Source: Leucobacter komagatae (GTDB lineage: Bacteria; Actinomycetota; Actinomycetes; Actinomycetales; Microbacteriaceae). Taken from it: a stretch of 64,000 nucleotides of DNA. The notes below the pieces were generated by a model. The model was not told the origin of the DNA, did not search any database, and saw nothing but the letters and a program-made list of their open reading frames with translations. Below, in pieces: positions 34,808 to 43,969 of this stretch (position 1 is the stretch's first letter; each line of letters begins with the position of its first letter). Position numbers and translations under genes: made by a program. The DNA is taken from NCBI RefSeq assembly GCF_000834055.1, contig NZ_JXSQ01000008.1:1-64000 (forward strand). Direction: 5' to 3'.

Positions 34808-36073
34808 ATGGAACGCAGCACACTCTCACCCGACCGCGCCGCACCGAAGGCGCGGGGCGCGAGCGCACGCTACATCGGAATCGACCTTGCCCGGTTCCTC
34901 GCCGTCATCGGGATGATGGCGAACCACCTCGTCGCGATCGTCGGCGAGAACCCGGAAGCCTCGCTGCTCGACCAGCGCGCGGCCGAAATCGCGACCACCC
35001 TGACGAGCGGGATAGCCGCAGCACTCTTCGCGGTGCTTGGCGGGGTGAGCGCGGTGTTCGCCAGCCGTCGAGCGCTTGCCGACGGCCGCACGGGTGCCGC
35101 GATCGTGTCGATCATGCTGCGCGGCGTGATCCTCATCGTGATCGGTCTCGCGCTCGGCGCGCTCCTCAGCCCAATCATCGTCGTGCTCGCGTACTACGGT
35201 GCTTCCCTCATCCTCGTTTCCGTGTTCATCGCTGCCCGCTCGTGGGTCATCGCGGTTGCAGCTGGGGTGCTCTGGCTCGCTGGCGGACCGGTCAACGCAT
35301 TCGTGCGTGACGCTCTCGAGATCGTCAGCGAGGCGGGATCCCCATCGTTCGAAACGATCGCAGCCGAGCCACTCGAGACGGTCCGCGGGCTGCTGCTCAC
35401 CGGCACCTACCCCGCGATCACCTGGGTTGCCTACCTGCTCGTCGGCATGCTCATCGCCCGCGCACTCATCGCGGCGAACGACCGGGGCCGCCTCTCACGC
35501 ACCGCGCTGAGTTTGGCCGTCGTCGGCACTGGGCTCGCGGTGGCGGCAACTCTCGTCTCGAACTGGACGCTCGCAAACCTCGCACGCTTCGGTGTCGCAG
35601 CCCCCGAGGGTCTCGACATGGCGACGTTCACGAAGTTCCTCGGGATGCAGCAGTTCGGCGCACCAACGTCGCCCGAGCTGTGGGCGCAGCTTGTCGCAGC
35701 CCCGCACTCTGGCGCCCCGATGGAGATGCTCCGCACTGTCGGTATCTCGCTCGCCGTGATCGGCCTGCTCGTGACACTCTTCGACTCCCGCCGCACGCCC
35801 CCGGGCCGCATCACCGACATCTTCCGCGCAGCCGGTGCCGCTCCGCTCACGATCTACACGCTGCACCTCATCGCGACAGCCGCAGCGTACGGGCCGATCT
35901 ACGCTGGAACCGATTTCGGCGCGACGTTCCCCTGGTGGGTTGCAGGCCTTGGAGCGTACGGCATCCAGCTCGCTGGCGTGCTCGTCATCGGCGCGATCCT
36001 CTCCGCGCTGGGGCGGCGCGGGCCACTCGAAGCACTCACCTCAGGCATTGTGCGCGGGGTCACCCGCACATAA
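34808..36073 (+). CDS. Membrane acyltransferase, HGSNAT/DUF1624-like
   Basis: A 421-residue polytopic membrane protein with about 10 hydrophobic helices. The N-terminal segment ARYIGIDLARFLAVIGMMANH resembles the start of the heparan-alpha-glucosaminide acetyltransferase catalytic family, and later helices (LRTVGISLAVIGLLVTLFDS, FRAAGAAPLTIYTLHLIATA) resemble DUF418/DUF1624 membrane acyltransferases. These enzymes acetylate sugars or cell-envelope components across the membrane. The target here is unknown. ATG 34808 is chosen as the first Met of a sensible N-terminus, and CAGACT 7 nt upstream is a weak -10. It lies between the SulP and PatB genes on the same strand. Confidence 0.75.
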   Translation: MERSTLSPDRAAPKARGASARYIGIDLARFLAVIGMMANHLVAIVGENPEASLLDQRAAEIATTLTSGIAAALFAVLGGVSAVFASRRALADGRTGAAIVSIMLRGVILIVIGLALGALLSPIIVVLAYYGASLILVSVFIAARSWVIAVAAGVLWLAGGPVNAFVRDALEIVSEAGSPSFETIAAEPLETVRGLLLTGTYPAITWVAYLLVGMLIARALIAANDRGRLSRTALSLAVVGTGLAVAATLVSNWTLANLARFGVAAPEGLDMATFTKFLGMQQFGAPTSPELWAQLVAAPHSGAPMEMLRTVGISLAVIGLLVTLFDSRRTPPGRITDIFRAAGAAPLTIYTLHLIATAAAYGPIYAGTDFGATFPWWVAGLGAYGIQLAGVLVIGAILSALGRRGPLEALTSGIVRGVTRT

Positions 36074-36142
36074 CTTCGCCAGGATGACGCCGCGTTACCT
36101 CCGGGATCGCGCCTCGGGGACGCCCGGGGGCAAGATGGCTAC

Positions 36143-37354
36143 ATGGTTGACTGTCAGCACCCCACCGGCGCAGATCCGAGCGGTACCCCGTTCGGCGAAC
36201 TCGACCCCGCGCTCCTACGCGGCACCCGCACGAGCCTGAAGTGGACGCGCTTCCCAGCGGACACGCTCCCGCTGTTCGTCGCAGAGATGGACTTTGCCGT
36301 CGCCCCCGTGATCCGGGAAGCCCTCATCGAGCGCGTCACCGCCTCAGACCTCGGGTACCTCGATGGACCGGGCCCGCTCGCCCCGGCATTCGCGGGATTC
36401 GCGCAGCAGCGCTGGGGCTGGGAGGTGCCGCACGAGCACATTCACCTCGCGACCGATGTCGCGACGGGCGTGGTCGAGGCGCTGCGCGTGCTTGCTCCGG
36501 CTGCCACCCGCATCGCGGTGACGACCCCCGTCTACCCTGGATTCTTCGAGATGCTCGAGGAGGTACCCGGCGACGTCGTCGAGATCCCCCTCACCTCCGA
36601 GGGCGCAGGGGGGCGGCTCGACCTTGACGCTATCGAGCGCGAGTTCGCAGCCGGCGTTGGCGCCTTCCTGCTCTGTAACCCGCACAACCCGCACGGCACG
36701 GTGCACACGCGTGCGGAGCTCGCTGGGTTGGCGGCGCTCGCGGCGAGGCACGACGTGGCCGTCATCTCAGACGAGATCCACGCACCGCTCACGCACGCAG
36801 GGGAAACGTTCATCCCGTTCGCGCCGGTCGCAGCGGCCGCCGGTGCCCTCGCCGTGACGACCACCTCGGCGAGCAAGGGGTGGAACATCGCGGGGACAAA
36901 GTGCTCGGTGATCGTCGCGGCGGACGAGCGAGCTAATGCGCTGCTGCTGCGGCTGCCGCCGGAGACCACGACCAGGGCGAGTATCCTCGGCCTCCACGCC
37001 TCTGTCGCCGCGTTCGCGCGCGGCGGTGACTGGCTCGACCGGGCCATCACACAGATCGAAGCGAACAGCGCCCTGCTCGCCGAGCTCGTCGCAGCGCACC
37101 TCCCCGGCGTGACGCTCACCCGGCCGCGCGCCGGCTACCTCGCTTGGCTCGACCTCCGCGGCGCGGGGCTCGGCGACGACCCGTACCTTTCCGTGCTCAC
37201 CGAGGCGCGCGTCGCGTTCAACGACGGCGCCCACTTCGGGCGAGGTGGGGCCGGGCACGTGCGAGTCAACCTCGCCTGCGCACCAGACACACTCCGGGAG
37301 GCGGTGCGGCGCATCGCCGCGATCCTCCCCGCAACGACGACCAGGGAGAACTGA
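36143..37354 (+). CDS. PatB/MalY-type cystathionine beta-lyase (C-S lyase)
   Basis: A 403-residue fold-type I PLP enzyme. It contains LKWTRFPADTLPLFVAEMDF near the start, VTTPVYPGFFEMLEEV, LLCNPHNPHGTVHTRAEL, the Asp-containing VAVISDEIHAPLTH and the PLP lysine in TTSASKGWNIAGTKCSVI. PatB/MalY members cleave C-S bonds of cystathionine or cysteine conjugates, releasing a thiol, pyruvate and ammonia. The metY stop-to-start gap is 2 nt, so the two form a sulfur amino acid operon. The ATG at 36143 follows CAAGAT by 6 nt, a weak leaderless signal. Confidence 0.92.
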   Translation: MVDCQHPTGADPSGTPFGELDPALLRGTRTSLKWTRFPADTLPLFVAEMDFAVAPVIREALIERVTASDLGYLDGPGPLAPAFAGFAQQRWGWEVPHEHIHLATDVATGVVEALRVLAPAATRIAVTTPVYPGFFEMLEEVPGDVVEIPLTSEGAGGRLDLDAIEREFAAGVGAFLLCNPHNPHGTVHTRAELAGLAALAARHDVAVISDEIHAPLTHAGETFIPFAPVAAAAGALAVTTTSASKGWNIAGTKCSVIVAADERANALLLRLPPETTTRASILGLHASVAAFARGGDWLDRAITQIEANSALLAELVAAHLPGVTLTRPRAGYLAWLDLRGAGLGDDPYLSVLTEARVAFNDGAHFGRGGAGHVRVNLACAPDTLREAVRRIAAILPATTTREN

Positions 37355-37356
37355 CC

Positions 37357-38766
37357 ATGGCGACCACCGAGCACGCCGGCACCGAGCACGCCGGCACCGA
37401 GCACGCCGGCACCGAGCACGCACCGGCCACTCCCCCGAACCTCAACTGGGAGGGCTTCGACTTCGAGACGAGGCAGGTGCACGCTGGCGAATACCCAGAC
37501 CTGAACACGGGGCTTCGCGTGCCACCGATCGCGCTCTCGGCCGGGTACGTGTTCGAGGACTTTGACGACCAGGTCGACCGCTTCGCTGGCCGCAGCATCG
37601 ACCCGATCTACTCGCGCCAGGGCAACCCAACGAACTCGGTCGCCGAGGCGCGGCTCGCATCGCTCGAGGGCGGATCGGTGTCTGTCGCGGTCTCGAGCGG
37701 GCAGGCCGCAATCTCCTCCGCGCTGTTCACCCTCGCGCAGGGGGGCGACCACATCGTGTCGACCGCATCGATTTACGGCGGAACGCGGATCCTCTTCGGC
37801 CGCAGCCTCAAGCGCTTCGGCATCGAGGTTGACTACGTGTGGGATGCGGAGGACGACGCAGAGTGGGATCGCGCGATCCGCCCGACCACGAAGGCGATCT
37901 ACACAGAAACCATCCCCAACCCGCGCAACGACGTCACCGACCTGCGCCGCATCGCGGCCGTAGCCGCGAGGCACAACCTTCCGCTCATCGTCGACAACAC
38001 GGTTGGCAGCCCAGCACTCATCCGCCCGTTCGAGCACGGCGCCAACATCGTCGTGCACTCAACGACGAAGTTCCTCACGGGGCATGGCGCTGCGGTTGGC
38101 GGCGCCATCGTCGACGGCGGAAACTTCGACTGGGAGGCCGCGGAGCGCGCTGGACGTTCGTTCCCGCTCATCACCGCTGTGAAGCCAGGGCTCGGGTCGA
38201 TGGTGGATCGCTTCGGTACTGGCGCGTACGCCAGGGCCGCGCGCGAGGCCGTCGTCAACGACATCGGGCCGACGCTTTCGCCGTTCAACGGATTCCTCCT
38301 CCACCAGGGCATGGAGACGCTTTCCCTGCGGATGGAGCGACACGTCGAGTCATCACTCGAGATCGCGACGTGGCTTGAGCAGCAGCCAAGCGTCGCGGCA
38401 GTCGACTACGCGGGGCTCCCGAGCTCGCCACTGTACGAGCTCGCCGCCCGCGACTACGGCATCGCAGCCAGCGGGGCCGGAGCGCGCACCGGCTCGGTGT
38501 TCGGCGTCACCGTGCGCGGCGGCATCGACGGCGCACGCGCATTCGTGGACGGGCTCAGCGTGTTCTCGCGCATGACCGGCATCGGCGACACTCGCTCGAT
38601 GGTGATCCACCCGCTCAGCTCAACACACGCCACGTTCGAACCCGAGATCAACGACCGACTGGGCATCACGCCCGGTCTGCTGCGCCTCTCGATCGGCCTC
38701 GAGTCGCCACGCGACCTCATCGCTGACCTCGCCCAAGCACTCGCCGGGGTGCCCACCGCCGGGTAA
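37357..38766 (+). CDS. metY: O-acetylhomoserine aminocarboxypropyltransferase (sulfhydrylase)
   Basis: MetY joins sulfide to O-acetylhomoserine to give homocysteine. The 469-residue PLP enzyme has FETRQVHAGEYPDLNTGLRV, YSRQGNPTNSVAEARLASLE, VAVSSGQAAISSALFTLAQG, the cofactor aspartate in LPLIVDNTVGSPALIRPFEH and the PLP lysine in VVHSTTKFLTGHGAAVGGAI. The C-terminal FSRMTGIGDTRSMVIHPLSS is typical. The N-terminus carries three exact copies of Glu-His-Ala-Gly-Thr plus a partial fourth before the conserved domain, encoded by a 15-nt tandem repeat. It directly follows the PatB-type lyase gene and ends at a hairpin. Confidence 0.96.
   Translation: MATTEHAGTEHAGTEHAGTEHAPATPPNLNWEGFDFETRQVHAGEYPDLNTGLRVPPIALSAGYVFEDFDDQVDRFAGRSIDPIYSRQGNPTNSVAEARLASLEGGSVSVAVSSGQAAISSALFTLAQGGDHIVSTASIYGGTRILFGRSLKRFGIEVDYVWDAEDDAEWDRAIRPTTKAIYTETIPNPRNDVTDLRRIAAVAARHNLPLIVDNTVGSPALIRPFEHGANIVVHSTTKFLTGHGAAVGGAIVDGGNFDWEAAERAGRSFPLITAVKPGLGSMVDRFGTGAYARAAREAVVNDIGPTLSPFNGFLLHQGMETLSLRMERHVESSLEIATWLEQQPSVAAVDYAGLPSSPLYELAARDYGIAASGAGARTGSVFGVTVRGGIDGARAFVDGLSVFSRMTGIGDTRSMVIHPLSSTHATFEPEINDRLGITPGLLRLSIGLESPRDLIADLAQALAGVPTAG
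37369..37421 (+). repeat. 15-nt in-frame tandem repeat at the metY N-terminus
   Basis: Three identical copies of gagcacgccggcacc (37369-37383, 37384-37398, 37399-37413) and 8 nt of a fourth, encoding Glu-His-Ala-Gly-Thr units. Copy number could change by slippage without shifting the frame. Confidence 0.95.
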
Positions 38767-38785
38767 CTGCGACGCCCCAGCGCAG

Positions 38786-38823
38786 CCGGCTTCCCAACCG
38801 TGGACGATCGGTCGGGAAGCCGG
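38786..38823 (+). terminator. Hairpin terminator after metY
   Basis: 10-bp arms ccggcttccc/gggaagccgg (38786-38795, 38814-38823) with a short inner stem accg/cggt, 20 nt past the metY stop. Confidence 0.7.
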
Positions 38824-38869
38824 TTCGCACGGTCGGGCGCGCAAGCCCGCCCACTGGGAACCTGTGTAT

Positions 38870-40084
38870 ATGACCACTACTGCCCCCATTCCCGTCGCCT
38901 CACAGGCCGCTGCCGCGAACGCCTCGCGCATGCCCTACGGGGCACTGATCACGCTCATGATGATGAGCTTCCTCCTCGTCACAAGCGAGTTCCTCCCCAA
39001 CGGTGTGCTCACCGAAATGGCCGAGGGCCTCGGCATCACCACCGGACAGGCCGGCCAGACCGTGAGCATCACGGCGCTCGCTGGCCTCATCGTCGCGCTC
39101 GTGGTCGGAAGCCTTTTCCCACGCCTCGATCGCCGCACGCTGCTCGTCTGGATGGCGCTGCTCGGTGCGCTCTCGAACTTCATCGTCGCCCTCGCCCCGG
39201 CGTTCTGGATCATTCTCGTCGCGCGCTTCCTGCTCGGAGCGGCACTGAGCACGTTCTGGTCGATGTCGATTAGCGCTGCATCGAGCATCGTCGGGCCGGC
39301 GCGGCTTGGCAGGGCACTCATGTTCACCTCAGGCGGGGTGTCGCTCGCGACCGTCGCCGGTGTTCCCGTCGGCGTGATGCTCTCAAACGCGTTCGACTGG
39401 CGCGTTGGGTTCGCCATCATTGGAGCCGCACTCCTCCTGCTCGCTGTAGCGCTGCGTTTCGTACTCCCGGTGATCCCCGCGGCAACCGCGAGCAGCTTCG
39501 GCGCACTTGGCAGGGCACTGCGCCATCCCGGCATGGCGCTCGGGCTCTCCGGCCACGTGCTGGTCGTGCTCGGCCACTTTGCCGCGTACACGTACATTCG
39601 CCTCGCGCTTGAGCGGGTGAGTGACGCGCAGGGCGCACCCATCTCGGCCGGCACCGTGGTGACGCTCCTCGTGCTCTTCGGCGCTGGCGGCCTCGTCGGC
39701 AACTTCATCATCGGCCTCGTCGTCGACCGCACGTACAGGTTGCTCTCTGTCGTCGCGCCGCTCATCATCGCGGTGTCGGTGCTCACCGTGCTTGCCGCAC
39801 CCGGAGCGCTCTGGGCGGTCGGCGTCGCTGTCACCGTCTGGGGCGCCTGCTTCGCCTCGTGGCTGCTCATCGTGAACACCTGGACCGGAAACAAGCTGCC
39901 TGATCAGCTCGAGGCTGGCGGCAGCCTCGTCGTCGTCGGGTTCCAGGCGGCGATCTTCCTCGCGGCTGCCGGTGGCGGCGCGCTCAGCGACCTGCTCGGC
40001 GTACCGATGCTGTACTCCAGCGCGATCGTTGTGCTCGCGGTCGGTTCGCTGCTGTTCGGGCTGTCGCACCGCAGCCGCGCATAG
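38870..40084 (+). CDS. MFS transporter, AraJ/YdhP-like drug or sugar exporter
   Basis: A 404-residue major facilitator with 12 predicted helices. The start region YGALITLMMMSFLLVTSEFL, LPNGVLTEMAEGLGITTGQA and QTVSITALAGLIVALVVGSL resembles AraJ/SotB-type exporters, as does LLGAALSTFWSMSISAASSI in TM4. Substrates in this group include sugars and antibiotics. The ATG at 38870 is 9 nt after GGGAA, and a GTG at 38864 is the alternative. The convergent AraC-type regulator and the nearby FMN reductase give no substrate clue. Confidence 0.9.
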   Translation: MTTTAPIPVASQAAAANASRMPYGALITLMMMSFLLVTSEFLPNGVLTEMAEGLGITTGQAGQTVSITALAGLIVALVVGSLFPRLDRRTLLVWMALLGALSNFIVALAPAFWIILVARFLLGAALSTFWSMSISAASSIVGPARLGRALMFTSGGVSLATVAGVPVGVMLSNAFDWRVGFAIIGAALLLLAVALRFVLPVIPAATASSFGALGRALRHPGMALGLSGHVLVVLGHFAAYTYIRLALERVSDAQGAPISAGTVVTLLVLFGAGGLVGNFIIGLVVDRTYRLLSVVAPLIIAVSVLTVLAAPGALWAVGVAVTVWGACFASWLLIVNTWTGNKLPDQLEAGGSLVVVGFQAAIFLAAAGGGALSDLLGVPMLYSSAIVVLAVGSLLFGLSHRSRA

Positions 40085-40096
40085 CGGCAGGATCGA

Positions 40097-40135
40097 GCTG
40101 CTCGGGGTTACGCCGCAGGCGCAGCCTCGAGCAGC
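40097..40135. terminator. Possible hairpin at the MFS / araC-type convergence
   Basis: 8-bp arms gctgctcg/cgagcagc (40097-40104, 40128-40135) separated by 23 nt that can form a short inner stem. It overlaps the last codons of the AraC-type gene. Confidence 0.4.
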
Positions 40136-41064
40136 AGTTCCGCGTTCCCCGCAGCGGTGGCGCCGTCGCTTCGGCCACGACGCCACTGCGACGGGGCTAC
40201 GCCGGTGTGGCGCCGAAACGCCCGGCTGAAGCCCTCGTCCGAGGCGTAACCGAGCTCGCGCGACGTTTGCGTCACGGAAGCGCCGAGCGAAAGTCGCCGC
40301 TTCGCATCCTCCATTCGCACCCCGGTGAGGTACTGCCCTGGCGAAGCGCCAAGCAATTCGCGGAAGCGGCGCGAGAACGCGGACCGCGACATCGTTCCAA
40401 GGCTTGCGAGTGAGTCGATCGACCAGTCGCGGCCAGGATCGCTGTGGATCGCGCTGATGATCGGGTCGAGATGGGGATCCACAACCCGCTCGGCCCAGCC
40501 ACGCGGCGCGCAGCCAGCCGTCACCCACGCGCGGAGCACACCGACAAGCGCCGTGCGGGCCATCAGCCTGCAGATGAAATCCTGGCCGTCGGTTGCGCGC
40601 GCAGCCTCATCAGCGTCGCGAGGGGTCCCCATGCCGCTCACGAGTGCGGAGACCGCTGGGTCGAGCCTCGCAAAATCGGTGATGAGCAGCGGATCGGGTA
40701 CAAGCTGTCGCAGCCGATGCGCGGCCTCGTTGAGTTCGAGCGCGACAACGACGAGCATCGCGTCGCTCGTCGCCTCAAGCGTGAGCGTTGAGCGCCCGAT
40801 GGTGAGCAGGGCAGCGCCGGCGGGAAAATCGCCGGTGTGCTGCAGTGGGCTCACCACGAGACTGCCTGCGCGGCCGGGGTCTGGCGCGCAGGCCGCCGCG
40901 GAGGTTCCACGCAGTTCGCCTTCGGCTACGTACACGAGGGTGATTTCGTCTCGCGGCGCGACATACCGCCGGTGCTGCTGCACGCTGACACGCGTCGTCT
41001 CGGTGACAGTGACGTCAATGCGCTCGAGCAGGCTGCTGAGGGATGGGGATACGGTGCCTGGCAT
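40108..41064 (-). CDS. AraC-family transcriptional regulator (AraC_binding_2/AraC-like)
   Basis: A 318-residue AraC-type regulator. The N-terminal part (about residues 1-180) is a cupin-like sensor region of the type often named AraC_N/DUF6597 or cupin_6 (SLVVSPLQHTGDFPAGAALL, TLEATSDAMLVVVALELNEA). The C-terminal two helix-turn-helix motifs span about 215-310 (WSIDSLASLGTMSRSAFSRR, FRELLGASPGQYLTGVRMED, then SRELGYASDEGFSRAFRRHT). The first Met giving a normal length is at 41064, and a long upstream frame is low-complexity. It is convergent with the MFS exporter gene and shares its strand with the upstream FMN reductase, so it may control either. Confidence 0.88.
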   Translation of the reverse strand: MPGTVSPSLSSLLERIDVTVTETTRVSVQQHRRYVAPRDEITLVYVAEGELRGTSAAACAPDPGRAGSLVVSPLQHTGDFPAGAALLTIGRSTLTLEATSDAMLVVVALELNEAAHRLRQLVPDPLLITDFARLDPAVSALVSGMGTPRDADEAARATDGQDFICRLMARTALVGVLRAWVTAGCAPRGWAERVVDPHLDPIISAIHSDPGRDWSIDSLASLGTMSRSAFSRRFRELLGASPGQYLTGVRMEDAKRRLSLGASVTQTSRELGYASDEGFSRAFRRHTGVAPSQWRRGRSDGATAAGNAELLLEAAPAA

Positions 41065-41213
41065 ACGGGGTGCAACCGCAACACCCTCCTCGCTATTCCG
41101 CGGCGCGCGCGAAACGGCGAGGCGCAGCAGACGCTGCGCCTCGCCGAACCGCTGGCACGCGGCGACGGATGCCGACCTGGGCTGTCCGCCTCGCTGTGCC
41201 TGAGCGGGTGCCG

Positions 41214-41780
41214 CTAGCCGTTGGAGCGTGCGTGCAGCTCGAAGTGCGCGTGTGCCGCGCGGAGCCACCCGAGGAGGAACTCGGCTGTTGAATCGTTGGT
41301 GATCTCACCGTCTTCAGTGATGAGGCCCTCGCTCAGCTGGAGGTACACCTCCGGCTGCTGCAGGTCAGGCGAGTCGAGGAAGGCAAGAATTGAACGCAGG
41401 TGCGCCTGCGCGAGCGCTGTCCCGATCTGTCCGATCGAAGCGCCGAGCACCGCGGAGGGAACGCCGGTGAAGCTGTTCTGCCCCCAGGGGCGGCTCGCGG
41501 TATCGAGCGCGTTCTTGAGGACGCCGGGAACGGAGCGGTTGTACTCGGGGGTCACGATGATGACACCGTCAGCGGCCTCCACGGCGCGCTTGAACTCAGC
41601 TGCTGCCTCGGGAATCTCGGCGTCGTGATCGGCCGAGTAGAACGGCAGGTTCGCGATCGGGATTTCAGTGAGGTTGAGGTTCGCCTGCGGGGCGAGTTTG
41701 ACCAGCGCATTGGCGAGTCGGCGGTTGATCGAGGTGGATGACACACTGCCTACGAGGAAGCCAATGTTGTATGTAGTCAT
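41214..41780 (-). CDS. NADPH-dependent FMN reductase (NAD(P)H:FMN/quinone oxidoreductase)
   Basis: A 188-residue flavodoxin-like oxidoreductase. The FMN phosphate loop is NIGFLVGSVSSTSINRRLAN at the N-terminus, and the family motif is VIIVTPEYNRSVPGVLKNAL, with FTGVPSAVLGASIGQIGTAL following. Such enzymes reduce flavins, quinones or azo compounds using NADPH. The start at 41780 (MTTYNIGF) has AGAAAGGAA 8 nt upstream, which overrides the longer frame. It is divergent from a phosphoesterase gene. A gap of about 150 nt separates it from the AraC-type gene on the same strand. Confidence 0.93.
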   Translation of the reverse strand: MTTYNIGFLVGSVSSTSINRRLANALVKLAPQANLNLTEIPIANLPFYSADHDAEIPEAAAEFKRAVEAADGVIIVTPEYNRSVPGVLKNALDTASRPWGQNSFTGVPSAVLGASIGQIGTALAQAHLRSILAFLDSPDLQQPEVYLQLSEGLITEDGEITNDSTAEFLLGWLRAAHAHFELHARSNG

Positions 41781-41899
41781 GAAGCAGTTCCTTTCTGAAA
41801 ACCCTGGGTGTACATAAGTGGGAACCAAGAATCCCCCGAGTCCATTCCCTCGGCGTTCCCCACTCGGCACATTGTTACCCGAAGTTCACCCCCGAGAAC

Positions 41900-41905
41900 T
41901 AGTCT
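41900..41905 (+). promoter_or_regulatory. -10 box for leaderless phosphoesterase gene
   Basis: TAGTCT, 6 nt before the ATG at 41912. Confidence 0.55.
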
Positions 41906-41911
41906 GCTCAC

Positions 41912-42808
41912 ATGTCCACACTCCGGATCCTGCACCTGTCCGACACCCACCTGTACGGCGACGACACCCGACACTACGGTGTCGTCGACACCAGGGAACA
42001 CCTCCGGTCAGCACTCGCTCGGGTCGCCGATCGACCCCTCGATCTTGTCGTGTGCTCCGGGGACGTCAGCGAGGACGAAAGCGTGGAATCCTACGAACGC
42101 GTGCGCGACATTCTCGACCCGTGGGCGGCCGAGCGCGGCGCGCGCACCATCTACGCGATGGGCAACCACGACAACCGCGAAAGCTTCCGCGCGGTGCTCG
42201 GCGAGGGCCAGCCGGGTGTCGCCGTCGACACCCCAGCAGCCTCTCCCGCCGGCAACCAGCATGGCGAACCGGGGTCCCCGGTCGTCTCCGTCGCGGAAAT
42301 CGACGGCTGGCGCACCATCGTTCTCGACACAACGGTCCCCGGCGCAGGCTACGGCGAACTCGCCGAATCACAGCTCGAATTCCTCTCCGACATCATCCGA
42401 TCGCCGGCTGGGCGCGGCACCGTGATCGTGATGCACCACCCGCCCGTTCACGCAGAAACCGACCTACTCCAGGCCCTCGCCCTCGGCGAAGAGTCGACGA
42501 ACGGTCTGTGGGAGCGCGTACGCGGCACCGATGTGCGCGCGATCCTGAGCGGCCACTACCACCATCCCATCGTCGAAACCGTCTACGGCATTCCCGTTGT
42601 CGTAGCTCCGGGGGTGACGAACCTTGCAGCGGCGTTTGACGGCCACACCGAGGAGTCGGCGAGCGACTGGTTCGGCGCGGCAGTCATCGACATCGACACG
42701 CACCGCGTGCGCGTCCTGCCACTGTCTGAGCCGGCAACCGGTGGCGAGGTCTTCCGCCTCGACTCCGAGCAGGTGCAGCAGGTGATCGCTCAGGCCGGGC
42801 GGCCCTAG
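41912..42808 (+). CDS. Calcineurin-like metallophosphoesterase, CpdA type
   Basis: A 298-residue metallophosphoesterase with all dimetal motifs: ILHLSDTHLYGDD, VVCSGDVSEDESV, YAMGNHDNRE, VIVMHHPPVH and ILSGHYHHPI. The order and spacing resemble cAMP phosphodiesterase CpdA and related class III phosphodiesterases, which hydrolyse cyclic nucleotides or other phosphodiesters. The substrate cannot be assigned from motifs alone. It is a single gene with its own -10 box, divergent from the FMN reductase and convergent with murB (9 nt apart). Confidence 0.9.
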   Translation: MSTLRILHLSDTHLYGDDTRHYGVVDTREHLRSALARVADRPLDLVVCSGDVSEDESVESYERVRDILDPWAAERGARTIYAMGNHDNRESFRAVLGEGQPGVAVDTPAASPAGNQHGEPGSPVVSVAEIDGWRTIVLDTTVPGAGYGELAESQLEFLSDIIRSPAGRGTVIVMHHPPVHAETDLLQALALGEESTNGLWERVRGTDVRAILSGHYHHPIVETVYGIPVVVAPGVTNLAAAFDGHTEESASDWFGAAVIDIDTHRVRVLPLSEPATGGEVFRLDSEQVQQVIAQAGRP

Positions 42809-42817
42809 CGGCCGCTG

Positions 42818-43969
42818 CTAGACCTCGATGCCGTACAGGTTTGGCTCGGGCACGAGCACGAGGCCGAACTCCTGCTGCACGCGCTGCACGATAAACCGCG
42901 CGAGCTCGCCGACGTCGGCAGCTGATGCCGCACCCCTGTTCGTAATCGCGAGCGTGTGCTTCGAAGAAAGAGCGGCGCCAGAGCCTGGCAGCCTGTAGCC
43001 CTTCGGAACCCCTGCATGCTCGATCAGCCAGGCCGCAGAGAGCTTCACTCGACGCTCACGCGCCGGCGTAGGCACACGAAGCGGCTGCCCCTCGGCAAGC
43101 TCCTCAAATGTCGTCACAGCGGGAGCCTCGCCCGGGTCCACAATCGGGAATCGCGGGGCGTCTGACGGGAGGCCGCGCGCGAAACGCTCGGTCACGATCG
43201 GGTTCGTGAAGAACGACCCTGAGCTCCACGTGTCGTGGTCTGCCTCGTCAAGCACCATGCCCTTCGCGGCCCTGAGCCGAAGCACTGCGTCGCGCACCGT
43301 GTGCAGCGGAACGCGGGACCCCACCTCAACGCCGAGCGCCGTTGCGAGCTGCGCGAACCGGATCGGCTCGGAAATGGCCTCGGGCCCGGTCTCCGCTGCA
43401 ACGACCGCCGCGTCCGCGAGCACAAGATCGATGGAGAGCACGACGCCCTCAAGTCCCTGCTTGATGACGGAGTCGCGGTAGCCGAGCTCGAGTTCGGCCG
43501 CGAGCATGCGCCGCGGCTCGAACGTTGCCGCGTCGAGAAACTCGATCGAGTGCAGCACCTCCGACAGCTCCTGCCCGTACGCGCCAATGTTCTGCACGGG
43601 GGCGGCACCGGCGAGCCCTGGGATGCCCGAGAGCGCCTCAATGCCTGCCCATCCTCGGTTCACGCACTCGGCGACGAGCGCGTCCCAGTCGTGTCCCGCT
43701 TCGGCGCGGATGCGCACGCTGCCAGGGGCAAGGTCAGGATCCTCGACCTGCGAGATCCCAGACGTGCGCACGAGCAGCACGGGGCCCGGATACCCCTCGT
43801 CGGAGACAACTGTGTTCGATCCGCCGCCGAGGAGCAGCCAATCGTGGCTGCGCTGCCACAGCGAGATCGCAGCCTCAACCAGCTCATCGCGGGTGTGCGC
43901 GGTGACGAATTCCTCTGCGGGGCCGCCGACGCGCATCGTGGTCAGTGCGGATAGGGGCTGTGCGCTCAC
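42818..43969 (-). CDS. murB: UDP-N-acetylenolpyruvoylglucosamine reductase
   Basis: MurB makes UDP-N-acetylmuramate with NADPH and FAD, the second committed step of peptidoglycan precursor synthesis. The 383-residue protein shows the N-terminal LTTMRVGGPAEEFVTAH, the FAD loop LLGGGSNTVVSDEGYPG, GIEALSGIPGLAGAAPVQNI, ELGYRDSVIKQ, the catalytic serine segment WSSGSFFTNPIV and the C-terminal AAWLIEHAGVPKGYRLPG. It is longer than the B. subtilis type and close to the E. coli type. The GTG start overlaps the hadB-like stop by 4 nt (GTGA), placing cell-wall synthesis downstream of two dehydratase genes. Confidence 0.97.
   Translation of the reverse strand: MSAQPLSALTTMRVGGPAEEFVTAHTRDELVEAAISLWQRSHDWLLLGGGSNTVVSDEGYPGPVLLVRTSGISQVEDPDLAPGSVRIRAEAGHDWDALVAECVNRGWAGIEALSGIPGLAGAAPVQNIGAYGQELSEVLHSIEFLDAATFEPRRMLAAELELGYRDSVIKQGLEGVVLSIDLVLADAAVVAAETGPEAISEPIRFAQLATALGVEVGSRVPLHTVRDAVLRLRAAKGMVLDEADHDTWSSGSFFTNPIVTERFARGLPSDAPRFPIVDPGEAPAVTTFEELAEGQPLRVPTPARERRVKLSAAWLIEHAGVPKGYRLPGSGAALSSKHTLAITNRGAASAADVGELARFIVQRVQQEFGLVLVPEPNLYGIEV

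Noticed and set aside
42807-42816. 10-bp palindrome between the phosphoesterase and murB stops
   Set aside because: Too short and too GC-rich to be more than chance, and there is no loop for a terminator.
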